The position numbers and the translations under genes were made by a program. From Butyrivibrio sp. (GTDB taxonomy: Bacteria; Bacillota; Clostridia; Lachnospirales; Lachnospiraceae), in the NCBI RefSeq assembly GCF_015056685.1, contig NZ_SVFW01000017.1, forward strand, positions 1-64,000: DNA of 64,000 bases, read 5' to 3'. This document shows positions 49,972 to 58,449 of the stretch, one piece after another. The notes under the pieces are model-generated. The model had not been told where the DNA came from. It made no database searches and saw nothing but the letters and a program-made list of their open reading frames with translations. Each line of letters starts with the position of its first letter. Positions within the stretch are counted from its first letter, which is position 1.

Positions 49972-51966
49972 ATGGGCGATTTTAAGTTAGTGGCTCCCTA
50001 CGAGCCCACAGGTGATCAGCCACAGGCTATTAAGGCTTTAGTGGATGGCTTTAAACAAGGCAACCAGTTCGAGACACTTCTTGGAGTAACAGGCTCTGGT
50101 AAGACTTTTACCATGGCTAATGTTATTGCGGCTTTAAATAAGCCAACTCTTATCATCAGTCACAACAAGACTCTGGCAGGCCAGCTCTATGGCGAGATGA
50201 AGGAATTCTTTCCAGAGAATGCAGTAGAGTACTTTGTTTCTTATTACGACTATTATCAGCCCGAGGCATATGTTCCACAGACAGATACTTACATAGCCAA
50301 GGACTCAGCCATCAATGATGAGATAGATAAGCTAAGACTCTCAGCAACAGCCTCTCTTGCAGAGCGCAAGGATGTAATAGTAGTTGCCAGTGTGTCCTGT
50401 ATCTATGGCCTGGGTAGCCCTGAAGAGTTCAAGGGCATGTCTATATCCCTTCGCCCCGGAATGCAGAAGGACAGAGACGACATCATAAAAGACCTGGTGG
50501 CTATTCAGTACACCAGAAATGACATGGAACTTGGTAGGTGTAATTTCAGAGTCAGGGGAGATACAGTTGAGATATTCCCTGCCAATGCCGATGACTATCT
50601 TATAAGAGTTGAGTTCTTTGGAGATGAGATAGACAGGATCACAGAGGTTGAACCTGTGACTGCCAAGGTTAGAAGCGAGCTCACCCATGTGATGATATAC
50701 CCGGCTTCTCACTATGTTGTCCCTCAGGAGAAGATAAATAAGGCCTGTGACAACATTGAAAAAGAGCTTGAGGAACAGGTGAAGTTTTTCAAGGGAGAGG
50801 ACAGGCTTATTGAGGCTCAGAGAATTTCAGAACGTACCAACTTTGATGTGGAGATGATGAGAGAAACAGGCTTCTGTTCCGGAATTGAGAACTATTCAAG
50901 GCATCTCAACTTCATGGCACCGGGAGAGCCGCCACTGACACTTCTTGACTTCTTTGACAGAGATTTTCTGATAATAGTGGATGAGTCCCATATGACTATC
51001 CCGCAGGTTGGAGCCATGTATCATGGTGATAGGAGCAGAAAACTGACCCTTGTGGATTATGGCTTTAGACTGCCATCTGCTCTTGATAACAGACCTCTTA
51101 ACTTTGAGGAGTTTGAATCTCATATTGACCAGATGCTTTTCTGCTCAGCAACACCGGGTAAATATGAAGAGGAACATGAACTTCTCAGAACAGAGCAGGT
51201 AATAAGACCCACAGGGCTTCTTGATCCTGAGATTTCAGTAAGGCCTGTTGAGGGACAGATTGATGATCTTATTTCTGAGATCAGAAAAGAAATAGATAAA
51301 AAGAATAAGGTTCTTGTTACAACCCTTACAAAGCGCATGGCAGAGGACCTTACAGAATATCTTGCTGAGGCAGGCATCAGGGTTAAATACCTTCACTCTG
51401 ATATCGATACTTTGGAGAGAGCAGAGATCATCAGAGATATGAGACTTGATGTTTTCGATGTTCTTGTAGGTATCAACCTCTTAAGAGAGGGACTTGATAT
51501 CCCGGAGATCTCTCTTGTTGCTATCATCGATGCTGATAAAGAGGGCTTCCTTCGTTCGGAGACTTCGCTCATTCAGACTATTGGTAGAGCGGCCCGAAAC
51601 GCTGAGGGACACGTTATCATGTATGCTGATAACATGACAGATTCCATGAAGAAGGCTATAGAAGAGACTAAGAGAAGACGTGCCATCCAGGAGAAATACA
51701 ATGAGGAGCACGGCATAACCCCTCAGACCATCAAGAAGGCAGTAAGAGACCTTATCGCTGTTACTAAGGCTATTGCCAAGGAAGAAGTTAAGTTTGAAAA
51801 AGAGCCGGAGTCAATGAACCAGGAAGAACTGGAAAAGCTCATTGGACAGGTTCAGAAGAAGATGAAAAAAGCTGCTGCGGAATTGGATTTCGAGAATGCC
51901 GCTATGCTGCGTGACAAGATGATAGAACTTAAGAAAGTTCTTAATGATCTTACCGAAGGTAAATAA
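49972..51966 (+). CDS. uvrB: Excinuclease ABC subunit B
   Basis: 664 residues. Walker A GVTGSGKTFT (about 37-46), the beta-hairpin region YYDYYQPEAYVPQTDTYI, DESHMTIPQ, GLDIPEISLVAIIDADKEGF, and the C-terminal UVR domain (LIGQVQKKMKKAAAELDFENA). Nucleotide excision repair damage verification. ATG 49,972 is preferred (GGAG eight bases upstream) over TTG 49,960. Confidence 0.97.
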   Translation: MGDFKLVAPYEPTGDQPQAIKALVDGFKQGNQFETLLGVTGSGKTFTMANVIAALNKPTLIISHNKTLAGQLYGEMKEFFPENAVEYFVSYYDYYQPEAYVPQTDTYIAKDSAINDEIDKLRLSATASLAERKDVIVVASVSCIYGLGSPEEFKGMSISLRPGMQKDRDDIIKDLVAIQYTRNDMELGRCNFRVRGDTVEIFPANADDYLIRVEFFGDEIDRITEVEPVTAKVRSELTHVMIYPASHYVVPQEKINKACDNIEKELEEQVKFFKGEDRLIEAQRISERTNFDVEMMRETGFCSGIENYSRHLNFMAPGEPPLTLLDFFDRDFLIIVDESHMTIPQVGAMYHGDRSRKLTLVDYGFRLPSALDNRPLNFEEFESHIDQMLFCSATPGKYEEEHELLRTEQVIRPTGLLDPEISVRPVEGQIDDLISEIRKEIDKKNKVLVTTLTKRMAEDLTEYLAEAGIRVKYLHSDIDTLERAEIIRDMRLDVFDVLVGINLLREGLDIPEISLVAIIDADKEGFLRSETSLIQTIGRAARNAEGHVIMYADNMTDSMKKAIEETKRRRAIQEKYNEEHGITPQTIKKAVRDLIAVTKAIAKEEVKFEKEPESMNQEELEKLIGQVQKKMKKAAAELDFENAAMLRDKMIELKKVLNDLTEGK

Positions 51967-51998
51967 CTGGTGAGATTTGTTTTAGTGGAGATGTATAT

Positions 51999-54890
51999 AT
52001 GTCTGAAAACAGAATGACAAAAAAGAATACTACAACCAAGAGAATCCTTCCCACTGATATTCATGATTACATCAGAGTGAGAGGGGCAGCAGAACACAAT
52101 CTTAAACATGTTAATGTCAAGATTCCAAGAGATACTCTTACAGTGTTCACGGGCCTTTCAGGTTCAGGAAAGTCTTCTCTTGCATTTGACACTATTTTTG
52201 CAGAGGGACAGCGCAGGTACATGGAGTCCTTATCATCCTATGCCAGAATGTTCCTTGGTCAGATGGACAAGCCCAACGTTGAGAGAATAGAAGGTCTTTC
52301 TCCCACTATTTCCATTGACCAGAAATCAACCAATAAAAACCCAAGGTCAACTGTTGGAACAGTTACAGAGATCTACGACTATTTCAGAATGCTTTACGCA
52401 AGAATTGGTATCCCTCACTGCCCTAACTGCGGACGTGAGATCAGAAGGCAGACTGTTGATGAGATCTGCAATCAGATCATGGCTCTTGGAGATGGGACCA
52501 AGCTTCAGATCCTTGCTCCTGTTGTAAGAGGTAAAAAGGGTGAGCATGCCAAGACCTTGGAGAGAGCGGTTCGTGCAGGTTATGTCCGTGCAAGGATTGA
52601 CGGAAGCCAGTACGAGATCGCAGAAGAAGAGATAAAGCTTGATAAAAATATCAAGCATAACATTGAGATCATTGTGGACAGAATCGTAGTAAGAGATGAC
52701 AATGAGAACCTTAGAAGACGACTTACGGACTCTGTTGAAAATGCTTTGGGACTTGCTGACGGACTTCTACTTGTTGATGTAATTGACGGAGAGGAACTGA
52801 GCTTTAGCCAGAACTTTGCATGTCCTGACTGTGGAATCAGCATATCTGAGATCGAGCCCAGAAGCTTTTCTTTCAACAATCCTTTCGGCGCATGCCCTGA
52901 TTGCGCAGGCCTTGGTTATAAGATGGAGTTTGACGAGGATCTTATGATCCCTGATAAGTCTCTTTCTTTGAATGATGGATGTATCGTCGTAATGGGATGG
53001 CAGTCATCCAATAAAGAGGGAAGCTTCTCCAATGCCACACTGAAGGCTCTTGCAAAGGCTTATAAGTTCAGCATGGATACTCCTTTCCAGGATCTTCCTG
53101 AGAAAGTAAGACATATGCTGGTTTACGGAGCAGATAAAACTGTAAATGTCCATTACAAGGGATCAAGAGGAGAGGGAGATTATCCTATTCTTTTTGACGG
53201 CCTTATAAAGAACGTTGAGCAGAGATATAGAGAGACTTTCTCAGAATCAGCAAAGGCTGAGTATGAGGAGTTTATGAGGATCACCCCATGTCAGCTCTGC
53301 GGTGGACAGAGACTTAAAAAAGAGTCTCTTGCAGTAACAATCGATGATAAAAATATCTATGAGATAACTTCAATGTCCATAGATGAACTGCAAAAATACC
53401 TTGAGCAGCTTAAGCTTTCCAGCTATCAGGAAATGGTTGGAGCACAGCTCCTTAAAGAGATCAGGGCCAGAGTAGGATTCCTTGTGGATGTAGGACTTGA
53501 TTATCTGTCACTATCCAGAGCTACAGGAACACTCTCCGGTGGTGAGGCACAGCGTATAAGGCTTGCAACACAGATTGGATCAGGACTTTGCGGAGTTTGC
53601 TATATCCTTGATGAGCCAAGTATCGGACTTCACCAGAGGGATAATGACAAGCTTCTTAATACACTTAAGAACCTGCGAGACCTTGGCAACACACTTATTG
53701 TTGTAGAGCATGATGAAGATACCATGAGAGCTGCGGACTATATTGTGGATGTAGGACCGGGAGCCGGCTCAAAAGGTGGAAAAATAGTTGCCTGCGGAAC
53801 TGCAGAGGAGATCATGCAGGTCAAGGAATCTATTACAGGACAGTACCTGTCAGGAAAACTTAAGATAGAAGTTCCAAAGACCAGAAGAGAGCCTAAGGGC
53901 TGGCTTAAGGTGTTGGGAGCCCAGGAAAATAACTTAAGGAACATCGATATAGATGTACCACTTGGGGTACTTACAATAGTTACAGGTGTGTCAGGTTCAG
54001 GCAAGAGCTCTTTTGTCAATGAGATACTGTACAAACATCTGGCAAGAGACTTAAACAGAGCAAGAGTCATCCCAGGTAAGCACAAAGGCATTGAGGGACT
54101 TGAGCAGGTGGATAAGGTCATTGCCATTGATCAGTCTCCAATCGGAAGAACTCCAAGGTCTAACCCTGCAACCTACACAGGCGTGTTTGATATGATCAGA
54201 GATCTTTTTGCCGGAACTCCTGATGCTAAGGCAAGGGGCTATCAGAAAGGCAGATTCTCATTCAATGTCAAGGGCGGACGCTGCGAAGCCTGTGGCGGTG
54301 ATGGAATCATCAAGATCGAGATGCACTTTCTCCCTGATGTTTATGTACCTTGCGAAGTCTGCGGCGGTAAGAGATACAATCACGAGACTCTTGAAGTTAA
54401 GTACAAAGGAAAGAGCATCTATGACGTCCTTAACATGACTGTAGAAGAGGCCCTTGTATTCTTTGAAAATGTAAAGACCATAAAGAGAAAGATCCAGACT
54501 CTCTATGATGTAGGACTTGGCTATGTAAAACTTGGTCAGCCAAGTACCGAGCTTTCAGGTGGTGAGGCCCAGAGAATAAAGCTTGCCACAGAGCTCAGCA
54601 AAGTCGGAACAGGTAAGACTGTTTACATCCTCGACGAGCCAACAACCGGTCTTCACTTCGCAGATGTTCAAAAGCTCGTCAAGATCATGCATGAGCTTGT
54701 TGAGCAGGGAAATACAGTTGTAGTTATCGAACACAACCTTGATGTTATCAAGACCGGCGATTACATCATCGACATGGGACCTGAAGGCGGTTCAAAAGGC
54801 GGAACAGTCGTTGCCAAAGGAACCCCTGAAGAAGTCGCCAAGTGCAAGAAATCCTACACCGGAGCTTACATCAAAAAAATGCTTAAATAG
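51999..54890 (+). CDS. uvrA: Excinuclease ABC subunit A
   Basis: 963 residues. Two ABC ATPase modules, each with Walker A (FTGLSGSGKSSLAF; VTGVSGSGKSSFVN) and LSGGEAQRI signatures. Zinc modules are CPNCGREIRRQTVDEIC/CPDCG..CPDC and CEACGGDG..CEVCGG. Recognises DNA damage with UvrB. It starts 32 bp after uvrB, in the same operon. Confidence 0.98.
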   Translation: MSENRMTKKNTTTKRILPTDIHDYIRVRGAAEHNLKHVNVKIPRDTLTVFTGLSGSGKSSLAFDTIFAEGQRRYMESLSSYARMFLGQMDKPNVERIEGLSPTISIDQKSTNKNPRSTVGTVTEIYDYFRMLYARIGIPHCPNCGREIRRQTVDEICNQIMALGDGTKLQILAPVVRGKKGEHAKTLERAVRAGYVRARIDGSQYEIAEEEIKLDKNIKHNIEIIVDRIVVRDDNENLRRRLTDSVENALGLADGLLLVDVIDGEELSFSQNFACPDCGISISEIEPRSFSFNNPFGACPDCAGLGYKMEFDEDLMIPDKSLSLNDGCIVVMGWQSSNKEGSFSNATLKALAKAYKFSMDTPFQDLPEKVRHMLVYGADKTVNVHYKGSRGEGDYPILFDGLIKNVEQRYRETFSESAKAEYEEFMRITPCQLCGGQRLKKESLAVTIDDKNIYEITSMSIDELQKYLEQLKLSSYQEMVGAQLLKEIRARVGFLVDVGLDYLSLSRATGTLSGGEAQRIRLATQIGSGLCGVCYILDEPSIGLHQRDNDKLLNTLKNLRDLGNTLIVVEHDEDTMRAADYIVDVGPGAGSKGGKIVACGTAEEIMQVKESITGQYLSGKLKIEVPKTRREPKGWLKVLGAQENNLRNIDIDVPLGVLTIVTGVSGSGKSSFVNEILYKHLARDLNRARVIPGKHKGIEGLEQVDKVIAIDQSPIGRTPRSNPATYTGVFDMIRDLFAGTPDAKARGYQKGRFSFNVKGGRCEACGGDGIIKIEMHFLPDVYVPCEVCGGKRYNHETLEVKYKGKSIYDVLNMTVEEALVFFENVKTIKRKIQTLYDVGLGYVKLGQPSTELSGGEAQRIKLATELSKVGTGKTVYILDEPTTGLHFADVQKLVKIMHELVEQGNTVVVIEHNLDVIKTGDYIIDMGPEGGSKGGTVVAKGTPEEVAKCKKSYTGAYIKKMLK

Positions 54891-54979
54891 GCAAATGGCT
54901 ATCTGTGCGCAGGCGTCCCTAAGTGGGAGCTCCTATTAGCGACGTTAATATTTTGTTTGAGATTTTGGTAAAGATTTGG

Positions 54980-55022
54980 AAGGGGATATCCGATATATAT
55001 AAAAGATGGATAGCCCCTTTTC
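54980..55022 (+). terminator. Terminator after uvrA
   Basis: AAGGGG-A-TATCC (54,980-54,991) pairs with GGATA-G-CCCCTT (55,008-55,019), followed by TTCAATATTTTTT. Confidence 0.8.
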
Positions 55023-55040
55023 AATATTTTTTATTTGGTT

Positions 55041-55046
55041 TATAAT
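55041..55046 (+). promoter_or_regulatory. Possible -10 element of mreB
   Basis: A perfect TATAAT 84 bp upstream of the mreB start; the -35 (TTTTCA, 55,018-55,023) is weak and overlaps the uvrA terminator tail. Confidence 0.4.
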
Positions 55047-55129
55047 CGTAATGATATTATAGGCTAATGTATTATCCGCTTTTATGCGCTTAGATATATG
55101 CTGGTTGTTTTTGAAAGGGGCATTGTAAT

Positions 55130-56122
55130 ATGCAGTATGCAGATATTGGAATTGATTTAGGTACAGCGTCAGTCCTTGTTTATATCAGAGGAAAGGGCGT
55201 TGTTTTGAAAGAGCCTTCAGTTGTAGCTTATGACAGAGATACAGAGGAGATTAAGGCTATTGGTGAGGATGCAAGACTTATGCTTGGTCGTACTCCTGGT
55301 AACATCGTAGCTGTTCGTCCTCTTCGTCAGGGAGTTATCTCTAACTATAAGATCACTGAGCAGATGATGAGATATTTCATCAAGAAGGCTATTGGACGTA
55401 GAATCCACAGAAAACCATTCATCGCAGTATGCGTTCCAAGTGGAGCTACAGAAGTTGAGAAAAAGGCCGTAGAGGATGCAACAAGACTTTGCGGAGCAAG
55501 AGATGTTAAGACTATTGAAGAGCCTATCGCTGCAGCTATTGGAGCTGGTATCGACATTACAAAACCATGTGGAAACATGATCGTTGATATAGGCGGTGGT
55601 ACATCAGATATAGCAGTTATCTCACTTGGCGGAACAGTTGTAAGCACATCTGTTAAGGTTGCCGGAGATGACTTCGATGAAGCACTTGTTCGTTACATGA
55701 GAAAGAAACACAATCTTCTTATCGGTGACAGAACAGCTGAAGATATCAAGATCAAGATCGGTTCAGCATATCCAAGAGCTGAGAACGACTATCTTGATGT
55801 AAGAGGAAGAAACCTCGTAACAGGTCTTCCTAAGACTGTAAGAGTATCTTCTGAGGAAACAGAAGAGGCTCTTCGTGAACCTACATCACAGATCATTGAG
55901 GCTATTCACAGCGTTCTGGAGAACACTCCTCCTGAACTTGCTGCAGATATCGCAGACAGAGGAATTGTCCTTACAGGTGGCGGAGCACTTCTTCGCGGAC
56001 TTGAAGATCTCATCTATTCTAAGACTGGTATCAACACTATGACAGCTGAGGATCCTATGACTGCAGTTGCTATCGGAACAGGAAGATATGTAGAGTTCCT
56101 TGCAGGTTATCGTCAGGACTAA
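55130..56122 (+). CDS. mreB: Rod shape-determining protein MreB/Mbl
   Basis: 330 residues of the actin fold: IGIDLGTASVLVYIRGKGVVLKEPSVVA at the N-terminus (phosphate 1 loop), IVDIGGGTSDIAVISLGG (phosphate 2), IVLTGGGALLRGLEDLI (adenosine). Organises sidewall synthesis. It precedes flagellar rod genes in the order Bacillus uses for mbl-flhO-flhP, so it is probably the Mbl-type paralogue. AAAGGGG precedes the ATG. Confidence 0.95.
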   Translation: MQYADIGIDLGTASVLVYIRGKGVVLKEPSVVAYDRDTEEIKAIGEDARLMLGRTPGNIVAVRPLRQGVISNYKITEQMMRYFIKKAIGRRIHRKPFIAVCVPSGATEVEKKAVEDATRLCGARDVKTIEEPIAAAIGAGIDITKPCGNMIVDIGGGTSDIAVISLGGTVVSTSVKVAGDDFDEALVRYMRKKHNLLIGDRTAEDIKIKIGSAYPRAENDYLDVRGRNLVTGLPKTVRVSSEETEEALREPTSQIIEAIHSVLENTPPELAADIADRGIVLTGGGALLRGLEDLIYSKTGINTMTAEDPMTAVAIGTGRYVEFLAGYRQD

Positions 56123-56133
56123 GGTCCAGCGCA

Positions 56134-56151
56134 CTGTTCATGGACTGAACA
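56134..56151 (+). other. Hairpin between mreB and flgF
   Basis: CTGTTC-ATGGACT-GAACAG, six base pairs without a T-run, in the 62-bp gap. It may tune expression between the two genes. Confidence 0.35.
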
Positions 56152-56184
56152 GTAGTAAAGCCAGGATGGCATGAGGAATATTGT

Positions 56185-57015
56185 ATGGTAAAAGGTCTTT
56201 ACACTGCTTACACAGGAATGATCAACGAGCAGCACAGAATGGACGTGCTCACCAACAATCTTGCTAATGCCAATACAAACGGTTATAAAAAAGAAGGCGC
56301 TACTGCACAGGCTTTTTCTGATCAGCTTGCGCTCAAAATTAAAGACTACACTGATGCCCCGTTCACTGCCCGTGGACTGGGCATTATTAATCCCGGTGTA
56401 AAGATTGGCGAAGGGTACGTGGACTGGTCGGAAGGACCTATGAAAGAGACAGGCAACACCTTTGATCTGGCTCTTGGCGGCTATGGCTTTTTTGGAATTG
56501 AGTATACCAACAAAGCTGTAAACATCGAAAGAGAAATAGCAGGTCAGACCGATATCATGTACACAAGGGACGGAAACTTTACACTTACAAATGAAGGCGT
56601 CCTGGTAACACAGGATGGAGACTTTGTTTTGTCACAGGATGGAGGTCATATTGAGATTGATCCGGCACTTCCTGTGGAGATAAATACATTGGGCGAGATT
56701 ATTCAGGATGGTGAAGTTGTTGCCACAGTAGGAAGATTTGATTTTGAAAAGGTGACCTATCCTGATGGAAGAATTACCTACAACACATTGGAACATTACG
56801 GTGAAAATATGTATATTCCTACAGACGATGCAACTCAGGTTACATCTACAGCATCGATATACGCCGGCTTTTTGGAGCAGTCCAATGTATCTGTAGTAGA
56901 TGAAATGGTTAACATGATCGCTGTTCAGAGGAACTATGATACTAATCAGCGAATGATAACCACTATTGACGGCACTCTTGATATTGCAGCTAACCAGCTT
57001 GGACGTCTATCATAA
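56185..57015 (+). CDS. flgF: Flagellar basal-body rod protein, FlgF/FlhO type
   Basis: 276 residues: N-terminal rod motif GLYTAYTGMINEQHRMDVLTNNLANANTNGYK is the FlgE/F/G signature (about 4-36, given here by its core MDVLTNNLANANTNGYK), a middle FlgE-like domain with YTRDGNFTLTNEG, and C-terminal SNVSVVDEMVNMIAVQRNYDTNQ. Exported rod component. GAGGAA precedes the ATG. Confidence 0.9.
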   Translation: MVKGLYTAYTGMINEQHRMDVLTNNLANANTNGYKKEGATAQAFSDQLALKIKDYTDAPFTARGLGIINPGVKIGEGYVDWSEGPMKETGNTFDLALGGYGFFGIEYTNKAVNIEREIAGQTDIMYTRDGNFTLTNEGVLVTQDGDFVLSQDGGHIEIDPALPVEINTLGEIIQDGEVVATVGRFDFEKVTYPDGRITYNTLEHYGENMYIPTDDATQVTSTASIYAGFLEQSNVSVVDEMVNMIAVQRNYDTNQRMITTIDGTLDIAANQLGRLS

Positions 57016-57033
57016 AAATTAATATTATTTTTA

Positions 57034-57061
57034 TAAATAATTTTTGGTAATGAGCCGATAA
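57034..57061 (+). promoter_or_regulatory. Sigma-28-type promoter upstream of flgG
   Basis: TAAA (57,034-57,037), N16, GCCGATAA (57,054-57,061). The -10 is a perfect match; the spacer is one longer than the usual 15. The flgG start is 72 bp downstream. Confidence 0.6.
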
Positions 57062-57132
57062 GAGTATAGAAGATGATATTACCAGTCACGGATGACGGTG
57101 ATGTTTGCATTTATCTAAATCGGAGGTGGCTT

Positions 57133-57957
57133 ATGGTAAGAAGTCTATGGTCAGCAGCAACTGGAATGAACGCTCAGCAGACAAACGTAGATACCATATC
57201 TAACAATCTTGCGAACGTTAATACAGTTGGCTATAAGGCTCAGGGAGCGCAGTTTAAATCTCTTTTGTACCAGGAATTACAGACTGTTACAACCACTTCA
57301 AACGGCAATCCAAAACCTACCAATTCACAGGTGGGACTTGGTGTGCGTACTTCAACAATTAATCAGTTCTTTTCCCAGGGTTCATTTCAAAGCAGTGACA
57401 ATCCAGCGGCACTTGCAATAAGTGGCGATGGTTTCTTTGGATATATGGCAGCTGATGGCGAAACCATCAACTATACAAGAAACGGAAATTTCGTATGGGC
57501 TCTTGCTGAAGAAGGCGGAACTACTCTTGAACTCACAACAGCAGAAGGAAATCCTGTTCTTGATATAGACGGCGCCGCAATTACTCTTGATGGAGCTATT
57601 GCAAGCAGGATCACCATAAGCAGCGATGGCAAGATCTATTACCCAGATGATCAGGGAGTTCCTACAGATATGGGACTTCAGATCGGATTGTGGCAGTTCT
57701 CCAACAGAGAAGGTCTTGAAAGGGTAGGAAGTGCAGCCTGGATACAGACAGCAGCCAGCGGCGAGCCTATTCTTGAAAATGACGCAGACAATATAAAGAA
57801 AAGTGAGATTGTTCAGGGATATCTTGAAGGATCAAACGTAAATGTAGCTACAGAGATGGTAAATCTTATCGTTGCCCAGCGTGCATATGAAATGAACTCA
57901 ACAGCGATCCAGACAACTGATGAGATGATGCAGACAGCAAATTCACTTAAGAGATAA
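57133..57957 (+). CDS. flgG: Flagellar distal rod protein FlgG (FlhP type)
   Basis: 274 residues from ATG 57,133, which has GGAGG six bases upstream. Motifs: MVRSLWSAATGMNAQQTNVD, TISNNLANVNTVGYKAQ, YTRNGNFVW, SNVNVATEMVNLIVAQRAYE. Distal rod subunit. It follows flgF by 118 bp and has its own putative sigma-28 promoter. Confidence 0.93.
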   Translation: MVRSLWSAATGMNAQQTNVDTISNNLANVNTVGYKAQGAQFKSLLYQELQTVTTTSNGNPKPTNSQVGLGVRTSTINQFFSQGSFQSSDNPAALAISGDGFFGYMAADGETINYTRNGNFVWALAEEGGTTLELTTAEGNPVLDIDGAAITLDGAIASRITISSDGKIYYPDDQGVPTDMGLQIGLWQFSNREGLERVGSAAWIQTAASGEPILENDADNIKKSEIVQGYLEGSNVNVATEMVNLIVAQRAYEMNSTAIQTTDEMMQTANSLKR

Positions 57958-57979
57958 TAAGGTGAGATAAGGGGAGACT

Positions 57980-58366
57980 ATGGCGGGACTTGATATCAAA
58001 GGATTAAATGCAACGGCGCTTACAGATTATGCCATGCAGGAAAGTAAGAATGCCAGCACAATAGCACTTCAGAATAAGCTTCAAAATACCTCCAAAACTT
58101 CTACTGACGATGAACTTATGGAAGCCTGCAAAAGTTTTGAGGCCTATTTCCTTGAGCAGATGTTCAAAGAAATGCAGAAGTCTGTAGATGCTCTTAAGCC
58201 TGAAACTGAGGACAATGCCACATCAACACTGGTGGACTTTTTCAAGGATCAGACCCTTCAGGAAATATGCTCAACATCCGTGGATACTCAGAGCAATGGC
58301 TTTGCGCAGATGCTCTATGAAAACCTAAAGCGCAACTACGACATTCCCGAAACTCCTTCCACATAA
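57980..58366 (+). CDS. Rod-binding protein (FlgJ N-terminal domain type)
   Basis: 128 residues, with ELMEACKSFEAYFLEQMFKEMQKSV, the rod-binding domain of FlgJ; the muramidase domain of enterobacterial FlgJ is absent, as usual in Firmicutes. Probably caps or scaffolds the growing rod. GGGGAG precedes the ATG, 23 bp after flgG. Confidence 0.9.
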   Translation: MAGLDIKGLNATALTDYAMQESKNASTIALQNKLQNTSKTSTDDELMEACKSFEAYFLEQMFKEMQKSVDALKPETEDNATSTLVDFFKDQTLQEICSTSVDTQSNGFAQMLYENLKRNYDIPETPST

Positions 58367-58383
58367 AAGTATAAGAATGTGTC

Positions 58384-58432
58384 TTAAAGCGTGTAATTCT
58401 TAAGAAATCTTAAGAATTACACGCTTTTAATT
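58384..58432 (+). terminator. Terminator after the rod genes
   Basis: AAAGCGTGTAATTCTTAAGA pairs with TCTTAAGAATTACACGCTTT (58,408-58,427) around two A residues, followed by TAATT. Confidence 0.9.
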
Positions 58433-58449
58433 ATGGTATACTACTTTCT

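Noticed and set aside
54891..54960. Mobile-element end after uvrA (GGCGTCCCTAAGTGGGAGCTCC and GCGACG)
   Set aside because: A small CCC-TAAGT-GGG hairpin only; no partner end, no target duplication and no transposase nearby.
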